Below, piece by piece: positions 1-9,121 of a stretch of DNA of 64,000 nt. Origin of the DNA: Posidonia oceanica (Eukaryota > Streptophyta > Magnoliopsida > Alismatales > Posidoniaceae); the NCBI GenBank assembly GCA_037176725.1, contig JAZBRS010000020.1, positions 89,970,001-90,034,000 on the forward strand. The letters are read 5' to 3'. A model generated the notes under the pieces. The model ran no database searches and was not told the origin of the DNA. It was given only the letters and a program-made list of their open reading frames with translations. The position numbers and the translations under genes are program-made. Within the stretch, counting starts at the first letter, position 1, and each line of letters begins with the position of its first letter.

Positions 1-1104
1 GATACCCTAGTTGTTACGGGCACCGGGACTCGCCTGGTTTTGCGTGCTGGCTGAGCCTAGGGGTTGGCACCTCTAGTGATTCGGAGTGCTGAGTTGAGGT
101 CACCGTATATTAGGCGTGCTATGTGGTTTGTCCTGAGTGAGGACAGCTTGCCCAGTTGAGGTGAGTAGCTTTCCCTGGTGGGGGATCGCTTTTGAGGCAT
201 CTCTAGTGACGAGATGCTGGGACGAACACGCTCCTCCACAGGATCGATGTTCGTGGCAATGCAGTAAGCTACAAGGGTGAATCCCTGGCTACTGCTTGAG
301 GCCAGATCGGTTGCTTGGCGCTAGACAATACGATCAGTTGTGGTTTTGTGCCTGTGGGGCTGTGTTTTGTTGTTGCTGACCGTATTAGGCCTTGAGGTTT
401 GCCTGAGTTTGGGCTTAGTGAGGTTTTGCTGTGGTTGGGCCATATTGGGCCAGTTGCTTTCCGCCTGTGTATGACGTGAGTTTGTGGTTTGTGTTTTAGG
501 CCGTATTAGGCCAGATGTTTTCTCGCCTAGTTGTGACGTGTGGCTTTGGTTTGAGCTTTGGGCCGGTGGGCCATTATATTAATTGTGATTTAGTTTTGCG
601 AGGTATTTCCGCCTTGTCTTGGCCAGTGAGCCGAGTGTTTTTCCCAGCCTAAGGGGTTGAGGGTTTTGTGTGGTTTTGAGATTTTGGACCGGTGGGCCAT
701 GGCTTTGTAATTATATTTTTGTAAACGCCTGTCTTCCCCGATTTTAGCTTGTGGGCTTTGGGAAGGGTGTTTTATTGATTATATTGCTTGTTGTGGACCT
801 AGATTTTGGGATTTTACCGATTGTGCTGTATTTGAGGTTTTACGTTGGTTTCTCGCGTGGTTTTTGCGAGGTGTGCTGGGTGACGATTTCTAGGTCACTC
901 ATGTGTGCTTTGTGTGGTTTGTAGGTGCAGATGATTAGCTGGTTTAGAGTATAGTGCATATAGTGGGAGTCACGTAGCTGTCCACTGCAGGTTCCTGGCA
1001 TTGTTATTTATTGTTAGCCCAGTAGTTTGTTGTAAAATATTGTATTTAATTAAGTTTTAAATTTGTTGGGCTTTTGGTTTTGTTGGTAGCGACTTGGGTC
1101 GTTG
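1..1104 (+). repeat. 5' LTR, 3'-terminal third only
   Basis: This stretch matches 7968-9121 of the 3' LTR almost base for base. It ends with a GGGTCGTT shared by both copies, a few bases before the primer-binding site. The 3' copy has a tandem duplication of roughly 50 bp near 8030-8090 that this copy lacks. An acceptor-like TTTGTAG at 918-924 and the AT-rich terminal segment are both conserved. Confidence 0.9.
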
Positions 1105-1110
1105 TAGGTT

Positions 1111-1124
1111 TGGTATCAGAGTCT
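1111..1124 (+). other. primer-binding site (initiator tRNA-Met)
   Basis: TGGTATCAGAGTCT lies just downstream of the 5' LTR. It matches the start of the usual plant initiator-methionine tRNA complement (TGGTATCAGAGC...) with late mismatches. The position and sequence mark the end of the LTR. Confidence 0.85.
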
Positions 1125-1279
1125 AGGTTCACTAGGTTGCACTAGCCTAGGAGTGGTCAGTCTAGTGACTCCATAGGAAATTGCATATCATGGTTGAGTC
1201 TGCACCTGTTGTTTGGTATATATTGTTGCTTGTCTTATTGGCTGTGGTGTAGATTTTGTTGTTTCTCTCCCGATTCAGT

Positions 1280-2398
1280 ATGTCTCGTCGTGGTCGCCGA
1301 AAGGATAAATCCCCTACTGAGGAACCTAACTCTCGAGAGGAGAGTGGTTGGCAGGACGTGCGGACGGAGTTGCGAGGCTAGATGCGCAGGATCTCTTAGG
1401 CTTTTGGCAAGAGTGGCCCTGGTAGAGCGTCTGAGTGAGATCCGTGGCTGCGCCAATTGAGCAAGTTCCACCCGCCGACGTTCAAGGGTATTGGTACTCC
1501 AGAGGAGAGCAAGGCATGGCTGCGAAGGATTGAGAAGTTATTGGATAGTTTGGCGTACCCAGAAGGGCACTAGGTGCGGTTGGCTGCCTTTCAGCTCGTC
1601 GGCGATGCCGATGAGTGGTGGAGAGCCACCAGGCGGCTGAAGTTCCTGGATTCTATAACGGTCGATATCAAGTGGAAGGACTTCGAGGCTGCTTTCCATG
1701 AGAAGTACTTTTCAAGCCATGTAAGGAACCGATTCGATCGAGAGTTCCGAAGTCTGCAACAGGGCAGGATGTCTGTGGCTGAGTATGAAGCCTCTTTTGC
1801 CCGGTTGGAGAGGTTCGCCCAGGCCTTTGATTCTGAGGAAAGGCAGGCGGAGAGATTTCTGGAAGGCCTTCAACCCAGCTTGAGGGTGAAGGTGATGGGC
1901 TACCGTTGTGTGACGGTAGCTGAGGTTGTCCAGATGACTTCCCGCTTTGAAGAGGAGTATAACCAGTATGTGAGTGGTCACTCCAAGGGAAAGGCCAAGT
2001 TGCCCTTCACTTCTCAATTTTCTGTCTCTAGTCCACCAAGTTCCAGTGGCATGAGTAGCCCAAGGAAGAGAAAGAAGGACAGATCTGGCGGTGGTTCTGG
2101 TGCCCAGCGTAGTTTTGCTCGAGGTGGTGGTGGTGTTAACTCTGCCTCCAGTGCCCGGCACAGTTTTGCAGGAGTTGGTAGCACCGGTCCGAGTCAGGCT
2201 GCTTCGAGTGGACAGGGTAGCACCCAGTGTTTCCAGTGTGGCCAGACGGGTCACTTTGCAGCGCACTGTCCTCGAGCACTGCAGGTGACGAATCGGAGCG
2301 GAGTGGTGTGCTACAACTGCGGGAGATCGGGATATGTGCAGAGGATGTGCCTGGATCCTCCCAAGCGAGCGAGGAATGTGCCACAGCAGCCGACCTAG
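1280..2398 (+). pseudogene. gag of the Tekay-like element, four premature stops
   Basis: Reading from the ATG at 1280, a single frame of 372 codons runs to the stop at 2396-2398 without any frameshift. It is broken by TAG at 1379, TAG at 1397, TGA at 1436 and TAG at 1571. The protein has the retrotransposon gag core around 1580-1960 (WWRATRR, FLEGLQPSLR) and a Ser/Gly-rich linker. It has two CCHC-type knuckles near the C terminus: CFQCGQTGHFAAHC is canonical, while in the second the histidine is replaced by tyrosine (CYNCGRSGYVQRMC). Gag would form the virus-like particle. All four stops are one transition from a sense codon (CAG or CGA). Confidence 0.9.
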
Positions 2399-2493
2399 GG
2401 GCGTGTGTTTACCGTTTCAGCTCCCAACTGTGGGCCCTCTAGTAATGTTGTGGAGGGTAAGTCCCCGTAGTTTTCTTTGGATGGTGTGACCCA

Positions 2494-2523
2494 TTGTTGC
2501 TGTTGTTGTTGTTGTTGTTGTTT
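2494..2523 (+). repeat. TTG/TGT trinucleotide microsatellite between gag and pol
   Basis: A short run of TGT repeats with one interruption sits in the 148-bp gap between the gag stop and the pol frame. Gag and pol are in different frames here. In related elements they are usually one frame, so repeat slippage at this spot may have separated them (inference). Confidence 0.8.
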
Positions 2524-2546
2524 CTTTCCCCCCTGTAATATGAACC

Positions 2547-5500
2547 TTGTTGTTTAATGGGGATGCTGTTAGTTGTGCTTTGGCCTTAGGTTCTTATCTT
2601 ATGGCAGGCCGAATGGTCAAAGTTCTATTTGACTCAGGGAGCACTTTCTTTTTTGTCTCCAAGTCTTTTGCAGCGGAGCTGGATGATGTACCAGCCAAGT
2701 TAGCTTTCCACCTGGAGGTGGTAACGCCGCTGGGTGAGTATAGTTTGGCGTGGAGATATCTGTCTTCTGTCGATCTGGAGCTGAATGGCCGAGAGTTCGA
2801 TACCACTCTCATCCTCATGAGTATGAATGAGTATGATGTTACCTTGGACATGGACTGGCTGGGCCAATATTTTGCTTTAATCAACTGTGCTCGCAGGAGG
2901 ATTTTCTATGGTACTGCTGAGGCTGGTTCCTTCTTTGTGCAAGGTGTGCGCCAGGGTGAGCCTAAGCTTGTGATTTCTGCTGTGAAGGCTTACAAGTCTT
3001 TGGCTCGGGGTTGTGTGGGGTACCTTGCTAGTGTAGTTACCTCTCCTTCTCTAGAGTCGGGTGTTCACAACATATCTGTTGTGTGTGAATATCCTGACGT
3101 TTTCCCGGATGATTTGCCTAGCATGCCGCCTCACAGGAAAGTGGAGTTCTTTATTGAGCTGACTCTGGGCAGTGGTGCTGTTGTGAAGAATCCTTATCGG
3201 ATAGCGCCAGCTGAGTTGTGGGAGCTCAAGACCCAGCTGCAGGAGTTGTTAGACAAGGGATTCATCAGGCCAAGTGTGTCACCATGGGGAGCACCTGTCT
3301 TGTTTGTTCGTAAGAAGGATGGTTCACTCCGGTTATGTATAAACTATCGGATGTTGAATCAGCTTACAGTGAAGAATAAGTATCCCTTGCCCCGTGTAGA
3401 AGACCTGTTTGATCAGTTGCAGTCTCCCTCCGTCTTCTCGAAGATTGATCTGAAATCAGGATATCACCAGTTGAGGATCCATGATTCAAACATTCAAAAG
3501 ACTGCCTTCCGGACGCGGTATGGCCATTTTGAGTTCGTGGTTATGCCCTTTAGCTTGACCAATACCCCTGCCGCATTCATGGAATTGATGAACCGGATCT
3601 TTAGGCCTTTCTTGGACCAGTTTGTGGTGGTCTTTGTAGATGACATCTTGGTCTACTCCTCAGATGAGGCAGCTCATGCCCAACATCTGAGGGTGGTGCT
3701 GGATGTTCTGAGGCAGTACCAACTGTACGCCAAGTTCTCCAAGTGTGAGTTCTGGTTGAGGGAGGTCATGTTCCTTGGCCACCTTATCTCTAGAGACGGC
3801 GTCAGAGTTGATCCTACCAAGGTTGAGGCGGTTAGCAATTGGCAGAGACCCAGGAGTGTGTCTGAGATTAGAAGTTTCCTAGGGTTGGCAGGTTACTACA
3901 GGAGGTTTATCAGGGATTTCTCTTCTATTGCTTCATCCTTGACAGCTCTCACCAAGCAAAGGGTTCCGTTCATTTGGGACCAAGATTGTGAGGCAAGTTT
4001 CAATGAGTTGAAGGCTTGTCTGACTTCTGCTCCTGTTCTGACCTTGCCTTCTGGTGGTGGTGGCTTCACTGTGTATAGTGATGCTAGTGGTGTTGGGTTG
4101 GGTAGTGTTCTGATGCAGCGTAGTAATGTTGTAGCTTATGCCTCCCGTCAGTTGAAAGACCACGAGAAGAACTACCCTACCCATGATCTTGAGATGGCTG
4201 CCGTGGTGTTCGCACTGAAGCTTTGGCGACACTACCTGTATGGGGAACAGTTTGAGGTCTACACAGATCACAAGAGTTTGAAGTATATATTTACTCAGAA
4301 TGACCTCAACATGCGGCAGCAGAGGTGGGTGGAGTATCTCAAGGACTATGATTTCAGTTTGTCCTACCACCCTGGGAAGGCCAACGTGGTCGCCGATGCT
4401 CTGAGTCGGCGTACGCACATTATGGCTAGCCTGATGGTCAAGGAGCGGACCATGTTGGAGGATCTGGCTGACTGTGGACTCAATAGACTACATCGGGGAG
4501 TAGGCGGTGCCTATATGGCGAGCTTATCTGTTCATCCCAAGCTAGTGGAGTTCATTATTGCTTGTCAGCAGACTGACCCTTTCTTTCAGGCGACTGTTGA
4601 GAAGTTGTGCGCTGGGGAAGCGCCGGACTTTTCTCTTGGCGTACATGGGGAGCTGAGGTTTGATCAACGTTTGTTTGTGCCCCAATACGAGGAGGCTAGG
4701 CAGAGGTTACTGGATGAAGCTCATAGATCCAAATACACCGTCCACCCAGGATCCACGAAGATGTATCGGGATTTGAAGTAGAATTTTTGGTGGGCTGGCA
4801 TGAAGAGAGAAGTTGCTGACTATGTGGCAAGGTGTGTGACCTGCCAGCTAGTCAAGGCAGAGCACCAAAGACCTGGAGGAACTCTACAGCCTTTGAGTAT
4901 ACTGGAATGGAAATTAGAGCACATCTCTATGGATTTTGTGACTGGGTTGCCGCATTCTCCGAGGAAGAACGACACCATGTAGGTGATCGTTGATCGGCTA
5001 ACCAAGTCAGCTCATTTTCTTGCTATCTGAGTGAATCTTCCTTTACGGTGGTTGGCAGAACTGTACGTATCGGAGATCGTTCGACTGCATGGTGTTCTTG
5101 TATCCATTATGTTTGATAGAGACACGCGGTTTACCTCAAGGTTCTAAAGGACTCTGCAGGAGGCTTTTGGCACGGTACTTAATTTCAGTACAGCTTTCCA
5201 CCTTCAGTCGGATGGTCAGACAAAGAGGGCTATCCAGACTCTGGAGGATATGTTGAGAGCTTGTGCCCTAGATTTGCAAGGAAGTTGGGAAGACCATCTG
5301 CCGTTAGTTGAGTTTGCTTACAACAATAGCTACCACTCTAACATCGGGATGGCACCATACGAGGTCCTGTATGGTAGGCCCTGCAGATCTCCGATTTGCT
5401 GGAGCGAGGTAGGTGAGCGGCAGCTTCTTGGTCTAGAGTTTGTGCAGCAGTATGCGGACAAGGTGGATTTGATCCGCAGAAGGCTTCTGACTGCACAGAG

Positions 5501-5975
5501 TCGGCAGAAGAGTTATGCTGACTGGAGGCAGAGATCGTTGCAGTTTCTGGTGGGAGACTTTGTGTTCTTGAAGGTTTCACCGACCAAGGGTGTGAAGAGG
5601 TTTGGCAAGCGTGGGAAGCTAAGTCCCTGCTATATTGGCCCGTACCAGATCACGCAGAGGGTTGGTGAAGTTGCCTATAGATTGGCCCTACCACTAGAGC
5701 TGTCGGCAATGCATAGTGTGTTCCACGTCTCCATGCTGAGGAAGTGTCTGGCTGATGTTTCACAGGTGATCCCTGTTTAGCCGGAGGTGTTCCAGGAAGA
5801 TCTCTCCTTTGTTAAGGAGGCTGTCCAGATTGTTGATCGCAGAGAACAAGTGTTGCGGAATAAGGTGATTCCGCTGGTTCTTGTGAGATGGCAGCATCAT
5901 GGAGCAGAAGAGGCCACTTGGGAGTGTGAGGATGGCATCCTTGCTCAGTACTCGCACCTTTTCGCTTACCCTTGA
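2547..5975 (+). pseudogene. pol of the Tekay-like element: PR-RT-RNaseH-IN-chromodomain, nonsense-decayed
   Basis: One frame runs from 2547 to the TGA at 5973-5975 with no frameshift. Internal stops are TAG 4779, TAG 4980, TGA 5028, TAA 5145 and TAG 5778. Domains in order: protease with LFDSGST near 2626; reverse transcriptase with the catalytic FVDDILVYS near 3635-3660; RNase H starting YSDASG near 4073 and containing TDHKSLKY; the integrase zinc-binding region with CVTCQ near 4835; the integrase core with MDFVTGLP near 4930 and ending in a conserved GPYQI region. The final segment, VRWQHHGAEEATWE near 5885, is chromodomain-like and would steer integration to heterochromatin. In the integrase core the usual DGQT-E motif reads DGQTKR near 5213, so the catalytic glutamate appears changed to lysine. 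Confidence 0.93.
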
Positions 5976-6010
5976 TTTCGGGAGCGAAATCTTTTTAGGT
6001 GTTTATGATT

Positions 6011-6079
6011 AACACCCGGGAATTCATTTTCCTTGTAATTGTACTTGTTTAATGAATTCCTTAGCTTTGATCGGGTGTT
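6011..6079 (+). other. hairpin at the start of the LTR
   Basis: AACACCCG at 6011-6018 pairs with CGGGTGTT at 6072-6079. Inside it, GGAATTCATT at 6019-6028 pairs perfectly with AATGAATTCC at 6051-6060. The same outer stem recurs at 56164-56229 and, with changes, in the minus-strand LTR that starts at 54839. Confidence 0.8.
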
Positions 6080-6207
6080 ATTGGCCTTGCGGGCCCCACT
6101 TAGGTTGTTGTGGGCCCCATCTGTAGTTTATGTGGAGGTCCACCTATATTGTTGTGATGTACTCCTACTTGTGGTGGTTGGTGGGATAGATTGTGATCTG
6201 GTCCCTG

Positions 6208-6560
6208 TGTTTCTCCCTCTCTTTCTCTCTCTCTTTCTCTCCCTTCCTCTCTCTCTCTCCTTCTCTCTCTCACTCCTTCCTCTCTCTCTCCTTCCCACTC
6301 CCTCCTCACGTGCCTCTCCCCCCTCCTCTTTTCCTCTCCCCCCCTTCCCACGCGCGTGCCCCCCTTCACCCCCACGCGTGCGGTCCTCTCCCCCCTCCTC
6401 CCCTTCGTGCCGCTCCTCCTCCCCTCCTCCTCGCGCCCGTGCCCTAGCCGGCCGGCGCAGCCTTCCTCCTCCTCCCCCTCTCCCCACCGATCTCTCCCCC
6501 TCCTTCCTTTCCCCCTCCTCCTCCTTTCCCCTTCCTCCCCTTCTCGTCCCCTCCTTCCCC
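6208..6560 (+). promoter_or_regulatory. pyrimidine-rich tract of the LTR, possible promoter/start region
   Basis: About 350 bases are almost entirely C and T, first CTCTCTTT repeats and then CCCCTCC runs. They lie directly before the GC-rich leader. Pyrimidine patches are common near plant transcription starts, so this may be the U3/R promoter zone (inference). Equivalent tracts precede the leader of the LTRs at 54180-54240 (minus) and 56712-56790 (plus). The long low-complexity reading frames here are not proteins. Confidence 0.5.
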
Positions 6561-7394
6561 TTCTTCTTCCTCCGCTGGTGGCTATTGGCAGCTATGGGTG
6601 GTGGCCGGCGTGCGGTGGCCGGCGGTGGTGCAGCGAGCGACCTCCGGTCGTCGTCCCGGTGGAGTGGCGTGCCCGTGTGCGGCGTGTGGAGCTCGGTGTG
6701 CGCGTGGATCGCCGGTGGACTGAGATTGTCCCTCTGTCCCAAGGTACACGCCTCACCCTAGGAGCCTTAAATATTTAGAATTTGCCTTGCATGTGTCCCT
6801 TGCCATGATTTGTATGTTATTATTTGAGTTTGGCAATTTTTAGGGATTTCTATGCATTTAGGCGAATTTAATTGGCTTTAGTAGGTTTATAGCTTGAATG
6901 TGGTTTTCCACCGTTTGATGAGGTTGAATGCTCTCAAACGGCTTGAATATGATTTTATTATGTACCTTGCCATGTTTATATGCTATGGTAGAGGTTTGGT
7001 ATTTTTTAGAGATTTAATGTGGTTTTTGGCCAAATTTATGGCCCGAGCGGCTTAATTGCCTAATTGTTGGTTTTCCGGTGGATTCCAGTGTTTTGGGCCT
7101 CGGATTGAGGCGATTGTGATATATTTGTGTTGCTTGAGCTGAAACGCTCGTTTGCATGTATTGTACGCTTGGTTTGGCATGGATTTGATTGTGTTTTGGG
7201 GTTTTTATAGAAAATGACTTGAATATTGGATTTCCGGTGTTTTCTTGTGTTGCGTGCTTCGGAATGCCATATCGAGGGTATGGTTGCATTCCTTATTTTA
7301 TTCCAGAGATTTCGGTATATGGCACGTTAATTTTAGAGTTTGTTTCGGACGTTTGAGGTTTTAAGTCGGTTCTTTAAGTTTTCTGAACTGGCCT

Positions 7395-7580
7395 GGAACG
7401 GAGCACCGTTGATAGAACGGAGTCCCGTTTTCTCCTGGTCCGGAGTTCCGTTTTTGGAACGGAGCCCCGTTTTCCCCTAGTCCAGAGTTCTGTTTTTGGA
7501 ACAGAGCCCCGTTTTTGGGCGGAGCCCCATCTGCTGTAGCAAAACGGAGCGCCGATCCAAAACGGAGCGCCGTTCCAGTG
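7395..7580 (+). repeat. array of short palindromes, AACGG-AGNNC-CGTT type
   Basis: About eight imperfect copies of a 14-16 base palindrome (for example AACGGAGCACCGTT) follow each other within 190 bp of the LTR. They alternate with short GTTTTTGGAAC or TCCAGAGT spacers. The array lies inside the putative LTR intron. Confidence 0.8.
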
Positions 7581-8021
7581 CTGATTTGTGAACCTTTGCC
7601 TTGATCTCGCACTCCGGTGAATTTCGGCGTGCCGAATCAGAGGCTAAGTGTTTTCTCAGCAAATATTTTCCAATGTGGTTTCCCTCGGTTGGTTTTTGGG
7701 CTTTTTGTGCTTTAGCCCATGATATTTGATAAATGTTTTCAAAGTGATTTTTGAGGAAAAATATGAATGATTTGTAAATGGTTTTGCCGAGGTTTTCCGT
7801 GGCCGAAAACCTAGAAGTTGTGTTGGCTGGACCCGGGAATGCGACAGCATTCCTAGTGTGTCGCACACTTCACTTGGGTTGAGGTTTAGGGGTCGGGATG
7901 CCGGTCGTACCTAGTGGTATCGTAGCAGCGGACTCGGGAGATATGATACTCCTGCGTAGCTGGGCGTGATACCCTAGTTGTTACGGGCACCGGGACTCGC
8001 CTGGTTTTGCGTACTGGCTAA

Positions 8022-8100
8022 GCCTAGGAGTTGAAGTCTCTAGTGGTTCAGAGCACTAGTGCTGGCTGAGCCTAGGGGTTGGAGCCTCTAGTGGTTCGGA
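8022..8100 (+). repeat. about 50 bp tandem duplication private to the 3' LTR
   Basis: The unit CTGGCTRAGCCTAGGRGTTG... is present twice here, starting near 8017 and 8063. The matching place in the 5' LTR (near 50-95) holds it once, so the duplication arose after insertion. Confidence 0.75.
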
Positions 8101-9121
8101 ATACTGAGTTGAGGTCGCCGTATATTAGGCGTGCCCTATGGTTTGTCCTGAGTGAGGACAGCTTGCCCAGTTAGGGTGAGTAGCTTTCCCTGGTGGGGGA
8201 TCGCTTTTGAGGCATCTCTAGTGACGAGATGCCAGGACGGACACACTCCTTCACAGGACGGGTGTTCGTGGCAGTGCAGTGAGCTGCAGGGGTGAGTCCC
8301 TAGCTACTGCTTGAGGCCAGATCGGTTGCTTGGCGCCAGACAATACGATCAGTTGTGGTTTTGTACCCGTGGGGCTGTGTTTTGTTGTTGCTGGCCGTAT
8401 TATGCCTTGAGGTTTGCCTAAGTTTGGGCTTAGTGAGGTTTTGCTATGGTTGGGCCATATTAGGCTAGTTGCTTTCCACCTGTGTATGGCGTGAGTTTGT
8501 GGTTTGTGTTTTGGATCGTATTAGGCCAGATGTTTTCCTGCCTAGTTGTGACGTGTGGCTTTGGTTTGTGCTTTAGGCCGGTGGGCAATTATATTGATTG
8601 TGATTTAGTTTTACAAGGTATTTCCGCCTTGTCTTGGCCAGTGGGCTGAGTGTTTTTCCCAGCCTGAGGGGTTGGAGGATTTTGTGTGGTTTTGAGGTTT
8701 TGGACCGGTGGGCCGTGGCTTTGTGATTATATTTTTGTAAACGCCTGTCTTCCCTGGTTTTAGCTTGTGGACTTTGGGAAGGGTATTTTATTGATTATGT
8801 TGCTTGTTGTGGACCTAGATTTTGAGATTTTACCGGTTGTGCCGTATTTGAGGTTTTACGTCGGTTTCTTGCGTGGTTTTTGCGAGGTGTGTGCGGGGTA
8901 ACGATTTCTAGGTCACTCACGTGTGCTTTGTGTGGTTTGTAGGTGTAGATGATTAGCTAGTTTGGAGTATAGTGCATATAGTGGGAGTCACGTAGCTGTC
9001 CACTGCATGTTCCTAGTATTGATATTTGTTATTTGCCCACTAGTTTATTGTAAAATATTGTATTTAATTAAGTTTTAAATTTGTTGGACTTTTGGTTTTG
9101 TTGGTAGCGACTTGGGTCGTT

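Larger units (their letters stand above)
6744..8942 (+). other. putative LTR-embedded intron (3' LTR copy)
   Basis: A donor-like AAG|GTACAC follows the GC-rich leader, and an acceptor-like TTTGTAG at 8936-8942 precedes the final 180 bp of the LTR. Both motifs recur at equivalent places in other long LTRs of this window: donor at 53954 and acceptor at 51601 on the minus strand, acceptor at 49317 on the minus strand, donor at 56995 on the plus strand. In the 5' LTR the acceptor is at 923-924. Splicing is inferred only from this conservation. Confidence 0.4.
1..9121 (+). mobile_element. Ty3/gypsy chromovirus, Tekay/Del-like, partial at the window edge
   Basis: The sequence from base 1 is repeated, diverged, from 7968, so the window opens inside the 5' LTR and the 3' LTR lies at 6006-9121. 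Between them, in plus orientation, are a primer-binding site, gag with a zinc knuckle, aspartic protease, reverse transcriptase, RNase H, integrase and a chromodomain-like C terminus. This order is the Ty3/gypsy order. The chromodomain together with LTRs of about 3.1 kb points to the Tekay/Del lineage of plant chromoviruses (established knowledge). The element cannot be autonomous, because about nine internal stop codons break gag and pol. Its 5' end and target-site duplication lie outside the window. Confidence 0.93.
6006..9121 (+). repeat. 3' LTR of the Tekay-like element (about 3.1 kb)
   Basis: The LTR starts with TGATTAACACCCGG shortly after the pol stop and ends at about 9121, where similarity to the 5' LTR ends. 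It contains a terminal hairpin (6011-6079), a long pyrimidine tract (6208-6560), a GC-rich leader (6590-6743), a donor-like AAG|GTACAC (6741-6749), an array of short palindromes (7395-7580) and an acceptor-like TTTGTAG (8936-8942). The exact terminal bases are uncertain by a few positions because the flanking duplication cannot be checked. Confidence 0.85.

Noticed and set aside
1712..2266. 184-codon minus-strand open frame
   Set aside because: It is antisense to the clear gag frame with zinc knuckles and shows no domain of its own.
3933..4418. 161-codon minus-strand open frame
   Set aside because: It is the antisense shadow of the RNase H region of pol.
6039..6761. 240-codon open frame on the plus strand and overlapping minus-strand frames
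   Set aside because: The sequence is Ser/Pro/Leu or Arg/Glu/Gly low complexity produced by the pyrimidine tract of the LTR; it has no domain.
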